This document shows positions 1 to 10,982 of a stretch of DNA of 64,000 nucleotides, piece by piece. The stretch comes from Marasmius tenuissimus (Eukaryota > Basidiomycota > Agaricomycetes > Agaricales > Marasmiaceae): positions 434,001 to 498,000 of the forward strand of contig JAQOTA010000023.1 of NCBI GenBank assembly GCA_029532415.1, read 5' to 3'. Each line of letters starts with the position of its first letter. Positions within the stretch are counted from its first letter, which is position 1. The notes beneath the pieces are model-generated. The model had not been told where the DNA came from, did no database searches, and worked only from the letters and a program-made list of their open reading frames with translations. Both the position numbers and the translations under genes were made by a program.

Positions 1-401
1 CACGTTGCACCATCAACTGGGAGATGACCAGCATCCGTCCCAAAATGACTGCGATCGTGAGACGATCATCGGAAATCCACATCATCGTACTAATAAACCT
101 GTTCATTTTCTCCTGACAGAATCATGGAGCTACTTGTGTACAGTTCTCAAATATGCAAGGCGAGTACACCTCTCTTCTGCGTTCTATCACGGCTGATCAT
201 CAAGCACCTTCGCAAACTTTAGCTGAGCGCAACATCTGACGTTCCCGTTGACTGATCCTAATTCTTCTAAGATGGGGGCCTCCATATGCAGACTTAACAT
301 ATGAAATTCATACCTATCTCTTACAGCACTGCACGCAAAACCGTACAACAGGGCCTGGGCTCGTCGGGCGACCCAGTGACTGCAAGACCTATGCTATCAT
401 A

Positions 402-770
402 CTGACCTATTTCAATCAATTCGGATGTCACACGTCACACACACCCCAGTATCCGAAATTTTTTCGGATGGTCACTAGGTCACAGAGGGGTCATCCGAAA
501 TGTTCCCAAATGTGACAAAATTTCAGGTGGCCCAAAAAGCCAGGAAATGGGCCTTGATGCCATTTTTTGGCCCGAATCCGGTGCATTCTGCAAATTTTGA
601 GTGGTGGTAACTGTCAGCTGCCGTGGTTTGCCCTCGGCCAGCCCTGTCCCTTACAGTTCCATACGAAATTTCCGCCGGTGTCACCGGTCACCGACCTGCC
701 ATCCGAACTCACGCCAGAAAATTTTTCGGTCACACGGGAAACCCCATCCGAATTGATTGAAATAGGTCAG
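402..770. mobile_element. MITE with long terminal inverted repeats, copy 1
   Basis: The segment is 369 bp long and bounded by TA on both sides (400-401 and 771-772). Its ends form an inverted repeat of about 26 bp that starts CTGACCTATTTCAATCAATT and ends with its reverse complement. A second copy of the same length lies at 52942-53310 in the opposite internal orientation. TA target duplication plus short non-coding length fits a mariner/Tc1-type MITE. No transposase is encoded. The superfamily call is an inference from the TA duplication alone. Confidence 0.8.
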
Positions 771-779
771 TATTAGGGG

Positions 780-1400
780 GACCCCGATCTGATGAAAAGT
801 ATGTACGCACTTTCTCGTATCTTGTTGTACTGTGTATCTCATGATCACTATCCAGTTCGCCGTTACGCTCAGGACTTGTGTGCAAATTCCAGAGAACGAG
901 AAGTCTGTTCACTCGGGTGACGAGGTATGTGCAGCAAATTCGCACTCGTTTGAGAAACGAGCAGGACCCGAAATGCGCCGTCGGTGTTAGACTAAGCGAA
1001 CAGAGACATGGAGGTATGTAGGGTGTCTCGATCAATCCTATTGAAATGGAGGACCTTCGGGAGAACTGCTGAGAAGTGATGGGCTTTCACCGATTCTTTG
1101 CACCAGCAAAACATTTGTGACGCGAGGCCGACGTCTGGAAGCAGTGCCCAATGCCCATAACCAGAAAGGATGATGCCGATCGTCGGATGATTCAGCGCCA
1201 TCGGTAGCGAGCTTGCGATGCCCACTGTCCATGTAACAACCTCGATCTTACATGTCCGAGATAGGTAACGTCCGTTATATTTGACCTTCATTCGTCATGA
1301 TGTTCAAGTATGTCTCTCGATAGATATCTGGACGAACGTGGGTTTTGTCGGGCGTAACCTCCGCTCGTGAATTCACTTAGTCGCTAAAACTCCGACCTCG
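780..1400. other. upstream region of 7-TM gene; possible minus-strand membrane-gene remnant
   Basis: No complete gene is visible. On the minus strand around 992-1291 there is a 99-codon open frame with hydrophobic stretches (around TWTVGIASSLPMALNHPTIG). It has the texture of a membrane protein fragment, but I cannot match it to a family or find flanking exons. The rest presumably contains the promoter of the plus-strand gene that starts at 1401. Positions 1-399 likewise show no supported gene. Confidence 0.25.
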
Positions 1401-2129
1401 ATGGGAGACGTTGGCATTCAAGACGCAATTGTCGCTGGGATCATCGTCGAAAGTGCTCTATACGGGCTCTTCCTACTTCTCAGCTTCATATCCCTCTATG
1501 CTATGTTGCAGCATGGACGAAGATTTGCACCCACGATGCAGTATGGCTGGACCATGCCAGGACTTTCGCGCCCAACCGGTATGCTTTGAAGCGGCCCATG
1601 TTTCTTGGAGGGTTTGCAATAATGATGACCGTGTCGGGCGTAAGTAAATAGAAGAGACAATCTCATTCCGAAACTGACTTGTCGATAGCATTGGATTTCT
1701 TCGATCGTTCAACTATTCCAAGCTTTCCATCACCCCCAGGGCGTAGACAATTTTGTCGCTGACCCCTCGCATGCCACTCAGTTGGCAAAGAATATCTTTC
1801 TGTCGTCTTCTGCTGTCATTGGCAATATGGTTATTGTACGTATTTGATCAATCTGGTGTGTTGTCTTCCGCTCAAGATGAGGAGATTTATCCCCTATGGA
1901 TTGTCTGGGATCGCGGAGTCCTCATTACAGTGTTCCCAATTCTCTTGAACCTTGGAACCGGTGGTGAAGCTACGAACTGCCGAGTGATGACAAGACGCTG
2001 ATCCGTGAAGTTACAGGCACGGTTGTATGTTACCTATTCCGGAGGGCGACAATAGGAGCGAGCATATTTATTGACGAGAATGGAAATATCGGTCCCTGGA
2101 TTGCAGCAGAATCTCTGCTATCCACCTGG

Positions 2130-2134
2130 TAGGC
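2130..2134 (+). repeat. target site duplication of copia A+ (TAGGC)
   Basis: TAGGC is found immediately before the 5' LTR and again at 10983-10987 immediately after the 3' LTR. This fixes the element borders as AGT...ACT and gives a 5-bp duplication, as expected for an LTR element. Confidence 0.9.
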
Positions 2135-2498
2135 AGTTGAATTACACGCTATATACACGCCTTATGACCTCACTAACCCTAGGACCTATTGTACTATACA
2201 ACCCTTGACCCCTGATCTGTACTGTGTCATGCACAGTAGTTAATCTCCACTTTTACAATCTTACTTACTCATTTCTCATGCCCTATGCCTCTATCCCCAT
2301 TTCGTCATATGTACTTACAGATTAGATATCTGGACTCCATAGTCCACTCTACAGTATATAAGTTCTCTCTCTCGTCCTGTATAATCATCATTCTACTTTC
2401 CTCTCTTATACGTTGAGCCCTAGCTCCGACTTACTCTTCACTACTCGTCAACTCCGCTCTTCCGGTAAACTCAATACTCTTCACTGTTACTCGCAACT
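2135..2498 (+). repeat. 5' LTR of copia A+
   Basis: This 364-bp terminal repeat is near-identical to the LTRs at 10374-10982 (once its insert is removed), 20693-21056 and 34537-34900. A TATA-like TATATAAG lies about 230 bp into the LTR. The end GCAACT is followed directly by the putative primer binding site. Confidence 0.9.
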
Positions 2499-2954
2499 TG
2501 GTAGCAGCAACACTTTTGTCACATCACAATCTACTTGACCCTCTCGTAATCCTATTCACTCCTCACCATCAACTTCTATTCTCGTCATGACTACTACCTT
2601 CGACAAGATCATCATCGAAGCTCTCAACACCAAGGAACGTTACCCTGGCTGGCTCATTAAAATCACCGACGTCCTCAACGAACTCCAAGTCCTCGACATC
2701 GCCACTGGCATTGAAACACATCCGAATCCCATCATCAAAGCTAAAGGCGAATCGGACAAAGACTTCAAAGAACGACAGAAGTCTGAAGACGTCTCAATCC
2801 TCAATTGGGACAAGAAGGACAAGAAAGCTTCTCGAGCCATCCGTTTTTGACTGTCCAACACCTTGGTCAAACACTTTGCCAACGCTCACACCTCATATGA
2901 GTTACTACAAGAAATTGCCAGCTACTTTAAGCCCCATGGTGCCTTAGGACCCGT

Positions 2955-5660
2955 TGTAAAGCGCCACTCGCGGTGTATAATAAAATCTAACTCATAGGTC
3001 AAATCCTCCCAACACTCAAGAGTGTAGCTGAAGGGTGCGGGAATCGGGATCGGCGTTGATCGTAGGTTCCGCTCTTAGCCAGACTGCAATAGTAGGCTGA
3101 AGGAAATCTGACTCAAGAAACTATCCAACTAAGGTAGCTTCGCCTCTGAAACCAGTTCGGAGGTCAAAAGTGGGGTTCGGAAGAGAGGTTTATAGGTTGT
3201 TTCAGGGAGTGTAGAGTTTGTTTGGTGCTTCGGAAGTGCGTTCTTAGGCTTCAACTAGCTTCAGAACCACTCAAACAGCAAGGGGCAACAAGACAATCGA
3301 ATCAAACAATGGCAATAAGACTCCAATCAAGTCTGTCAATAACCAAAGACCAACTGTCAACGGCGAACAATATCCTCAGCCCAATTAGCTTCGGAAGTTC
3401 AACAATAGCTCAGCCAGTCAAGTCGGCGTCGCAGACAAACAATACAAAGTCAAGGTCAAGCAAGTGTTCAATGGATTTTCTAGGTTTGGGCAAACAAAGT
3501 TCTATTCTGTTCTAATGTCTCTCCAGAAGCGCTCCCGAGTCAACTAACTACCCAACAAGTGGAATAGCTTCGTATCCTCTGAATACTAATTGTACGGATT
3601 GCTTGGGGCTTCTTGATGAAAACCCCACTGCTTATATACTCGAGGATGCTCTAATTCTACCAAATCGTACAAATATCGAATAAACCATGCCTTGGAGGCA
3701 TAAACTACCTACTTTGGAATATACTTGGAGAGTTTTTGTGTTTAATCTACGCTTTTGAACCCCAAAGTCAAAACCAACAATTTGCTTCGGAAGTATCATC
3801 AGCCTCGAACATTCTCTAACATTCTTTTCTTCTGGGTCTCTCCTATCGATGGTTCCATTCTGCCTATCTGCCTCCGCAGCATTGATTCTCCGGTTCTAGA
3901 CTCTTCAATCGTCATAGGTCATCCTGTTCTGTCTGCCTACAAAGCATATACTCCCTTTGTCTGAAGCAAAGTACTTGCCTCCGAAGTGCTACTAGATGCC
4001 TATATTCATGGAGTTACCCAGCCGTCCATAGCCAGGTTGATGTCCTTTCCGTAGCTCGGATAATTCTGAGGTCCTGCCATCCATATGGCCGCCCCACTAT
4101 ATCCAATCTTGGTACCTTGGATACCGGGTAATAGTTCAATGGTTCAGCCAGAACTCCTACTCGATTCTTCGGTACACCATTCCTTTCTTTCTTAGTCCCT
4201 TGTCTTCCAGTGCAGTTGAGCACTGCGTTTTGCTACCAGCACCACCTATGCCCTTAGTACAGTCAATATTTTCCATGTATGAGTACAAGGGAGGTATGTT
4301 GAAGGTGCAAGACCTCCAATCACTACTCGATCATTGTTTAGCACCCAGTGCCTGGTTTGGATCCACGCCTCCGAAGCGCTAATTTCCTAGTTTCCGAAGT
4401 AAAATTTCCATTTCAGCGGCAAGTCCAGAGGTCAGTAAAAACAAGTGCTAGGTTGTCCTAATTCCTTACTTACTTTTCCCCGAGCGTACTATGGCACGCT
4501 TGCATAACATTGAAGACCACTTCCGCAACTTACTCTATAGTAAGTCTTTCTACTTTCTAGATTCTGAGGCGGCCTTCTGACTTCCTCTCCAGAGTTGTAT
4601 AAGCTCTGGTGGTATCCAGAAGATTACTCTGATAAGATCAAGGAGCGCCACATCATCCTACCCATTCCACTTGACGCAGAACGAGAAGCTATCCTCGGAA
4701 TCATCTTCCAGCAGTTCTTTCTCAGTCGCCACAGATCCATCTACTGGGGCTACGTGATTCGTTACAACATGATCCAGGACGAAATCTACCTCTGCGAGGA
4801 CACCTTCGACCACTTCATTCCTCATGACACCAGTTCTGTCATCGACATGGTCGCCGAGTCCATTGCTCGAGTTGGTTTCCTCAACTTCAAAACCGCTCGT
4901 ACTCCTGGAGCCGTTAACGCTTGGATCGACGCTGTCGTCAGTTGTGCTGAGTGCCCAGCGCCTCCAAAGCTTGACTATACCAAGCTCTCATTCTTCAAGT
5001 ACTCCCCTGTCATGGGTCGTTGGCTCTCTCGATCCTTTTCTTTCTATAATCCTATCTTATGCGATCCATTCTATACCGATTATCTAGATCATGAAACCTT
5101 CATTGATTATTATTATCCTGAAGACTCCGACGTAGATAATTACTTCGGTTGGGACGAGGTAGCTCTAGCCAATATGGATGACTAGTGTAACCTGTAGTAT
5201 ACCTAGTATACTTGAATCAATCATGCCTCCAAAGCGAGGCCTCGACCTCATACCAAGCTTCTGAGGCTCGACTTAGTCTCGCTTCCCGACCATCCATGCT
5301 TTTGTGGTGTCTTCCTCTGTCTATCCCTACTAGTACGGGTCTTTGTCAAGTCTGATTCTATCATTCTAATCTTTAGTACGATGCCTCTGAGCCACTGGAG
5401 ATATTCCCTTGTTATGACTACAGGTCCTAGTTGTGCCTCTGAAGCGATACTTTCTTCAGTTATACAACTCCTACAGTTTTCAGAGATAAGGAGAGATGCC
5501 TCCGAGGCGTTATTCTCTCCTTATGCTAGGATCTGAGCCTTTTACTAGCCGCTCGGGACTCGCTCTAGTACTCGTATTACCTAGTCATTTCTTATCTGTT
5601 TCATGCTAAAATCGCACAAAAACAAGGTTCCAAAGCTGCTTTTTAATAGCAGGCGCTACA
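2955..5660 (+). mobile_element. TIR element C' (2.7 kb) with a passenger gene
   Basis: This 2706-bp insertion starts TGTAAAGCGCC and ends GGCGCTACA, giving imperfect inverted ends. It is flanked by CCGT (2951-2954) and CTGT (5661-5664), a 4-bp target duplication with one change. The uninterrupted minus-strand copia copy shows the empty site. A near-identical element lies at 30334-33035 with CCGG duplications. It carries one spliced gene (4491-5185) and many degenerate copies of CCTCCGAAG. No transposase is recognisable, so it is presumably non-autonomous. TGTNR ends and 4-bp duplications are also typical of the Ginger superfamily, but this is only a resemblance. Confidence 0.85.
4491..5185 (+). 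CDS. unknown protein of TIR element C', 213 aa
   Basis: Exon 1 is 4491-4539 and starts MARLHNIEDHFRNLLY. A 53-nt intron (4540-4592, GTAAGT...CCAG) follows, and exon 2 is 4593-5185. The spliced length is 642 nt, exactly 214 codons with stop. The protein has a basic and aromatic N-terminal part (KLWWYPEDYSDKIKER), a middle region with paired cysteines (VVSCAECPAPPK) and an acidic tyrosine-rich C-terminus (YYPEDSDVDNYFGWDEV). There is no signal peptide or TM helix. I do not recognise a family and see no DDE/D motif. The frame, the intron and its splice sites are kept in the second copy at 31867-32561, with about 15 amino-acid differences, which argues that it was coding when the element moved. 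The rest of the element (2955-4490 and 5186-5660) shows no convincing gene. Confidence 0.7.
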
Positions 5661-7954
5661 CTGTAATGGTCAAAAGGAACATGGCCCAACTATGCTACTC
5701 GGACGGTGACAACATGCAGAAACATATTGACAAATTACAAGAATACTCCTTTGAACTCAATTCTCTCAGACACAACCTACCCGATGAGGAATTCAATTCC
5801 ACACTTCTCTTATCTTTACCAGAGTCCTGGGACCCCATTGTCTCTGGGCTTGACGACACAGATCTTGGCAGAACTTCTAAATTAATTTGTTGCTTACTTG
5901 CCGAAGTTGAACGAGGTGTACACAGATCCAGCAATTCTTCCTCATCTGCCCAAGCTTTCCAAACTCATTCTAACAACGATTCACACCGACCAAAGCGCAA
6001 GGCTGGCAACCCCAATGTCATCTGCCACCACTGCGGCATCAAAGGCCATTATTCCAAAGACTGTCTCAAACAGCAGCAAGGAGATCCACAGACCGAAGCC
6101 GGCAAAGCAGCTAGGAACCAATCACACAATTCACACGCCAATGTCACTACTTCACAATCGATACCCGACTATGGATTTGCCGTCATCTCCGAAACTGATG
6201 AAGACACTGTTGCAGTCACCCGCACTGCTACCTCCGTCCCTTGGCTCACTGACACAGGTGCTACTCACCATTTCTGCACTGATCGATCTCTATTCAGATC
6301 TTTCACTCCTGCCAACAAAACTGTCTGTGGCTACATTGGCAAATCAACTATTAAGGGGCATGGCACTGTATCCATCACTTTATGACACAAGAACGGCAAA
6401 TACCATCAGATCAAACTTCGAAACACAGCTTATGTTCCTACTGCCAAATTTAATTTGATCTCGCTCACTCGCCTTGCAGATGCCAGAGGTTCCCACATGT
6501 CGAAAGGAAAAGAACTTCAAATGTTCAAATCCGACGGAACTCTAATGGGACACGGCATCATGATCAACCATCTCTATCATGTCCAAATCATGGATTCCAA
6601 CTATTCCTCCACCACTCTTGTTACCAACTCCGGCATTTCTCGTTCAATACGTGAATGGCACAACTCCCTTGCGCATATCAATGAGCAAGCGCTCAAGAAA
6701 CTTGCTTCCCTCAACCTTATCAAAATCTCTGACCCAGGCACATCACTTCCTCTCACCAGCTGCGCCGCATGTATCACCGCAAAACAACATCACACCCCTC
6801 TTCCCAAAGAGTCCACATCTGATCACTCCACCATTCAACCTGGTAATCTTGCATGTGTTGACATCTGGGGTCCTGCCTGCACAACCGCTTTCAGTGGGTA
6901 TAGTTATTCACTCAAAATCATAGATCACGTGACACGCTGGGATGCATCAGAACCACTCAAATCGAAGAGTGATGCCCAACTCTGTGTACAGCAGTATAAG
7001 TCCTGGATGGAGAACGCCTCGGGGAACAAGTTGAAGACCATCCACATCGACAATGCCAAGGAGCTAGCAGAATCTGGAGAATTCAAGAAATGGGTGAAGG
7101 ACCACGGTATAACTCTCCAAACCACTGCCCCATACACTTCCGAGCAGAATGGTATTGCTGAACGTGCTCACAGAACCACTTTCGAGGCCGCACGCGTGAT
7201 GATGAACCACGCTTCACTCCCACCTGTGTACTGGAATCTCACCGTAACCTACGCTAACTACATTCGCAACCGCACACCTACAAGAGCACTCATCGGTTTT
7301 ACTCCCTTTCGAGCACTCTACAAACATGATCCCGATTACTCCACCATTCACCCTTTCAGTTCTCCCTGCTATGTCCTGAAGGAGCCTGCCTCGTCTATTG
7401 ATAAAACACGTGCCAAATCTAACTCAGCCATTCTCGTTGGACTCTCTGACAACACAAAGTCTTATCTTTACATGCTCCCCAGTGGCCAGAAGGCACAATC
7501 CTCTTGTGATGTCATTTTTCCCACGGTCCCTGATGAACCTATACTCGTTCCAGGACCTAAGGGGGAGAGAGATACATCTGATCTAGATCCTTCCACTCAA
7601 TCTACACCACCTTCTACACCCGCCACGGCTCCTCGGATTCCATCTCCCACTCCAATTCCTTCCACTTCCAAGATCCCATCTACCACTCCTGTCCAACCAT
7701 CGCATCCTACTCCATTTAGCACTCCTACCCCTCTTTCTCCACCAACTCTAACCTTCCCGCAGACTCCAACTGAGACGACGGTACCTATCATCAGAACTCC
7801 AGCACCTAAACACTTGACAAATGAGTTAAAGGGACTTCAGACTTCTTTTGGATTTGTCGACCACACCACTGCCACAGCTCCAGATTGCACTACTACTTGC
7901 AGCACTATCCCAGATCCAGGATTCCAGCATCTCAACTCCCCAAGTCAGGCTAAC

Positions 7955-8711
7955 TGTTACATCCATGCATCTTACCCTGGTCTATCTCACCTAGTCATGT
8001 CACACTTGGCTAGTCACCTCACCTCCAGACCCATTCCGGGTACTTCCGGGCTATTATTCTAGTCCATTCAACACTATTCCATCCCCGGCACTCAACCTTC
8101 ACTTCCGCGGTTCAGTCTCTCACACCAAGTCCATCCCCGGAACCTCCACCACTTCCGCCTCCACTTCTGGGACTCTTTCCACCTTTCATTCTGACTTGTT
8201 CTGACTTACTTATCTCCGACTTCCGAGATATTCCCACGCTCACTTATTCTATTCATATCTTCATTCCATCACGCACTTATTCATTTCCGGTTCATTTCCC
8301 TTCCGGTACATTTCTCCCCGTATTTGACTTCCATATGATACATCAACCTTTCCCACACTTGACTCACTTATCATTCATTCATTTACTATAACCCTATATA
8401 AGCTCTATACTTCTATCCTGTATCTGGAGACTCGAAATCAACCAGAATCACCCTGGATCAACCAGGTTTCAATCTGGGTCAATCCACATCATGACTCTAA
8501 TGTCTTTTCCATCTCTCTCGCAACTTGTCCTCTTAGTCTAGTAGAAGGACAGCTCAGTTCATGGTGCTGTTGGCGAGACCTTCAGCTACTGTCTGCTCTA
8601 GATCTGTTGCTCCCACACTCCTTCATCTTATCTCTTTCCTATCCATCTATCTGACAGCATATAAAATCCCATATCTTATCTTATCCCTATCCGATCCGCA
8701 CGATCCTAACA
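7955..8711 (+). mobile_element. solo LTR D (757 bp)
   Basis: The insert starts TGTTACATCC and ends GATCCTAACA (TG...CA with TGTTA/TAACA inverted ends). It is flanked by CTAAC at 7950-7954 and 8712-8716. The minus-strand copia copy has the undisturbed site (GGCTAACCGTCC). A TATA box (CTATATAAGC, about 8393) and a pyrimidine-rich body fit an LTR promoter. No internal domain is present, so this is the recombination remnant of another LTR family that is otherwise absent from the window. Confidence 0.85.
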
Positions 8712-8716
8712 CTAAC

Positions 8717-10373
8717 CGTCCAGACGCATGGAGGACAACTGTGCCTGATCATTCACTTACTGCCAATGAGCCTGACGTTACTGCATACGCGATGACAACT
8801 ACACCCGACGAACCTATCCCTTCACCATCCTCGCTTGCCGAAGCCCAAGCTAGTCCGATTGGCCCAAATGGCATGACACCATGCTGAAGGAACTCGCTAC
8901 ACTCCAGAAGAAAGGTACCTACATGTCAGCTCCACTCCCCGCTGATTGAAAGACTGTTAAGTCAAAATGGGTATTCAAGTATAAGCCTGCGCAGGGAGGC
9001 AATGAGGAAATTTTCAAAGCTTGACTGGTTGCGCAGGGATACACTCAACAACGCAATATAGATTTCAAGGATACATATGCTCCATCACTCCAACTCAAAT
9101 TATTTTGCCTCTTCCTTTCCTTATCCGGATCTTTAGATCTCGAAATCCACTGCATGGGCGCCGTAGGCACTTATCTCAACGGCACACTTGAACACAAGAT
9201 CTACATGATTCAACCACCTGGCTTTAATGACGGCACCACCAATGTTTGGAAACTGCACAAGGCACTTTACGGCTTATGTCAATCTGGAAATGCTTGGCGC
9301 AGAGTTTACAAGACAGAGCTCGCAAAGTTTGGCTTTCGTCCATTGAGTTCTCACCCTACCTTATTCATTCGCCAATATGCTGACGGTCTCAAATTCCTGG
9401 CTATTCACATCGACGACTTCGCTCTCGCCACCACCAAGCAACACCTCATTCAGTCCAAACAAGAACTCGGCTCCTCCTTTGAGATGAACGACCTGGGTGA
9501 AATCCATGCTATGATCGGTTTTGAGATTTACTGCGACCGCTCTAAACGCCTCATCTACCTTTCACAGGCTAGCTACGCACGAAAGATTGTTGACAGACTC
9601 GGACTCACCAACACCAACACCGCCCCTACTCCACTCGACACTCATGTCAAACTTGCACCTCTTCCCGCTGGTGAAGCCGACCCTTCCATGGAGAACACTC
9701 CTTACCAACTCGCCATCGGTTCCCTCATGTATCTTGCTTTGGGGACCCGTCTTGACATCGCTTTCGCTGTCACTCATCTATCTCAGTTCTCCTCCAATCC
9801 TTCCCAGGCACATTGGACCGCCGTCAAACATGTATTCTGCTATATTAAAGGCACTGCCAATCTACAACTCACTTTAGGTGGCATCACATCTGATGATTGA
9901 CTCATTGGCTTCTCTGACACAGATTGGGCTGGTAACCTTTCCGATCGCCGCTCCATATCCGGTTTCCTATTCCATTACGGCGGACCGATCTCATGGTCAG
10001 CCAAGAAGCAGCCCACCGTCTCTCTTTCCACCATGGAAGCCAAATACATGGCCATGATGCATGCCACTCGCAAGGCTATCTGGCTTTGAGCCGTCTTGCC
10101 AAACTCGGTTCTCCCCAACCTGATCCTACCATTCTCCACGTCGATAATCAGGCAGCACTCGCTTTTGCTCAGAACCAAGAACTTCACTCCCACACTAAGC
10201 ACATTGCTATTCGCCACCACTTCTGCAGGGACTCCGTAAAGAATGGAGACATTGAACCTCGCTACATCCATACCGACTCCAACCTCGCCAATATTTTCAC
10301 CAAGGCTCTTTCAGCGCCTCGTCACTTGGACCTCGTCTCACGACTCAACCTCGCTACCGGCGCTGAGGGGGAG
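8717..10373 (+). pseudogene. copia A+ reverse transcriptase and RNase H (broken)
   Basis: The region continues the A+ polyprotein after solo LTR D. A one-base loss near 8857 and TGA codons at 8947 and 9022 break the RT start. A long frame from 9154 to 9900 holds RT and connection domains (LHKALYGLCQSGNAWRR, HIDDFALATT at the catalytic position, NTAPTPLDTHVKL, SLMYLALGTRLDIAFAV). A TGA at 9898 and a lesion at 10087 interrupt the RNase H region. The tail from about 10089 (RLAKLGSPQPDP, VDNQAALAFAQ, HTKHIAIRHHFCRD) runs to a stop at 10377-10379, just inside the 3' LTR. The last two lesions are shared with the minus-strand copy. The catalytic DD is preceded by HI rather than the usual YV. Confidence 0.9.
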
Positions 10374-10982
10374 AGTTGAATTACACGCTATATACACGCC
10401 TTATGACCTCACTAACCCTAGGACCTATTGTACTATACAACCCTTGACCCCCGATCTGTACTATGTCATGCACAGTAGTTAATCTCCACTTTTACAATCT
10501 TACTTACTCATTTCTCATGCCCTATGCCTCTATCCCCATTTCGTCATATGTACTTACAGATTAGATATCTGGACTCCATAGTCCACTCTACAGTATATAA
10601 GTTCTCTCTCTCGTCCTGTATAATGATCATTCTGTTGATGCATCACTTCGTGGGTCCAAGCCACGAGCGTTCCTACTTACTGCGTATGGACTCGCACATG
10701 ACTCTCACATGACTTATGTATTGGGTGGCTTGTCAGTTCTCACGGCCCACAACAAAACTTTCATTTCCACGACGGCTCACCTCAGTTGTCTTTACCACAA
10801 CTGAGGTGAGCAACTTTTACTTTTGTCTACAGAATACTTACTATCTAATATCTAGAGCTATCTACTTCAACACATTCTACTTTCCTCTCTTATACGTTGA
10901 GCCCTAGCTCCAACTTACTCTTCACTACTCATCAACTCCGCTCTTCTGGTAAACTCAATACTCTTCACCGTTACTCGCGACT
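10374..10982 (+). repeat. 3' LTR of copia A+, carrying a 245-bp insertion
   Basis: The LTR equals the 364-bp 5' LTR once the 240-bp insert at 10633-10872 and its 5-bp duplication are removed. It ends GCGACT directly before the TAGGC duplication. Confidence 0.9.
10633..10872. mobile_element. 240-bp LTR-like insertion E with a perfect hairpin
   Basis: The insert begins TGTTGATG and ends CTTCAACA, so its ends are TGTTGA/TCAACA. It is flanked by CATTC at 10628-10632 and 10873-10877. Three other LTR copies of the host family lack it. It contains a perfect 15-bp inverted repeat (10775-10789 and 10797-10811) with a 7-nt loop. It is best read as a short solo LTR of another family. A TRIM/SMART-like unit is an alternative. 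No coding capacity is seen. Confidence 0.8.

Larger units (their letters stand above)
2587..7954 (+). pseudogene. copia A+ gag, protease, integrase (broken)
   Basis: The frame starts MTTTFDKIIIEALNTKERYPG (gag). It meets TGA at 2848 and is cut by the C' insertion at 2955-5660. It resumes at 5661 with gag, a CCHC zinc knuckle (CHHCGIKGHYSKDC, near 6020-6060), the aspartic protease signature (WLTDTGATHHFC, near 6240) and a TGA at 6383. From 6455 it encodes the GAG-pre-integrase region (HNSLAHINEQALKKL) and the integrase core (VDIWGP, HIDNAKEL, YTSEQNGIAERAHRT). A proline/threonine-rich linker runs to the D insertion at 7955. Removing C' restores one common frame, and comparison with the minus copy shows most stops are CGA to TGA changes. 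Confidence 0.9.
2135..10982 (+). mobile_element. copia-type LTR retrotransposon A+, degenerate, with three nested insertions
   Basis: This is a Ty1/copia element with 5' LTR 2135-2498 (364 bp) and 3' LTR 10374-10982 (364 bp plus a 245-bp insertion). The LTR borders are AGTTGAATT...GCGACT. The putative primer binding site right after the 5' LTR reads TGGTAGC, the expected complement of the initiator tRNA-Met 3' end. A purine-rich tract (GAGGGGGAG) precedes the 3' LTR. After subtracting the inserts at 2955-5660, 7955-8711 and 10633-10872 with their duplications, the element is about 5.13 kb, matching the minus-strand copy at 20693-34900. Gag and pol form one frame, as is usual for copia. The frame is broken by TGA at 2848, 6383, 8947, 9022 and 9898 and by frameshifts near 8857 and 10087. 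Confidence 0.93.

Noticed and set aside
3222..3515. A 97-codon open frame in element C' with a counterpart at 30601-30894
   Set aside because: It has no ATG start, low-complexity composition, and mostly amino-acid-changing differences between copies. It is treated as non-coding.
7597..7791. Gly/Val-rich minus-strand frame (also at 22878-23072)
   Set aside because: It is an antisense shadow of the Pro/Thr-rich linker of copia A pol.
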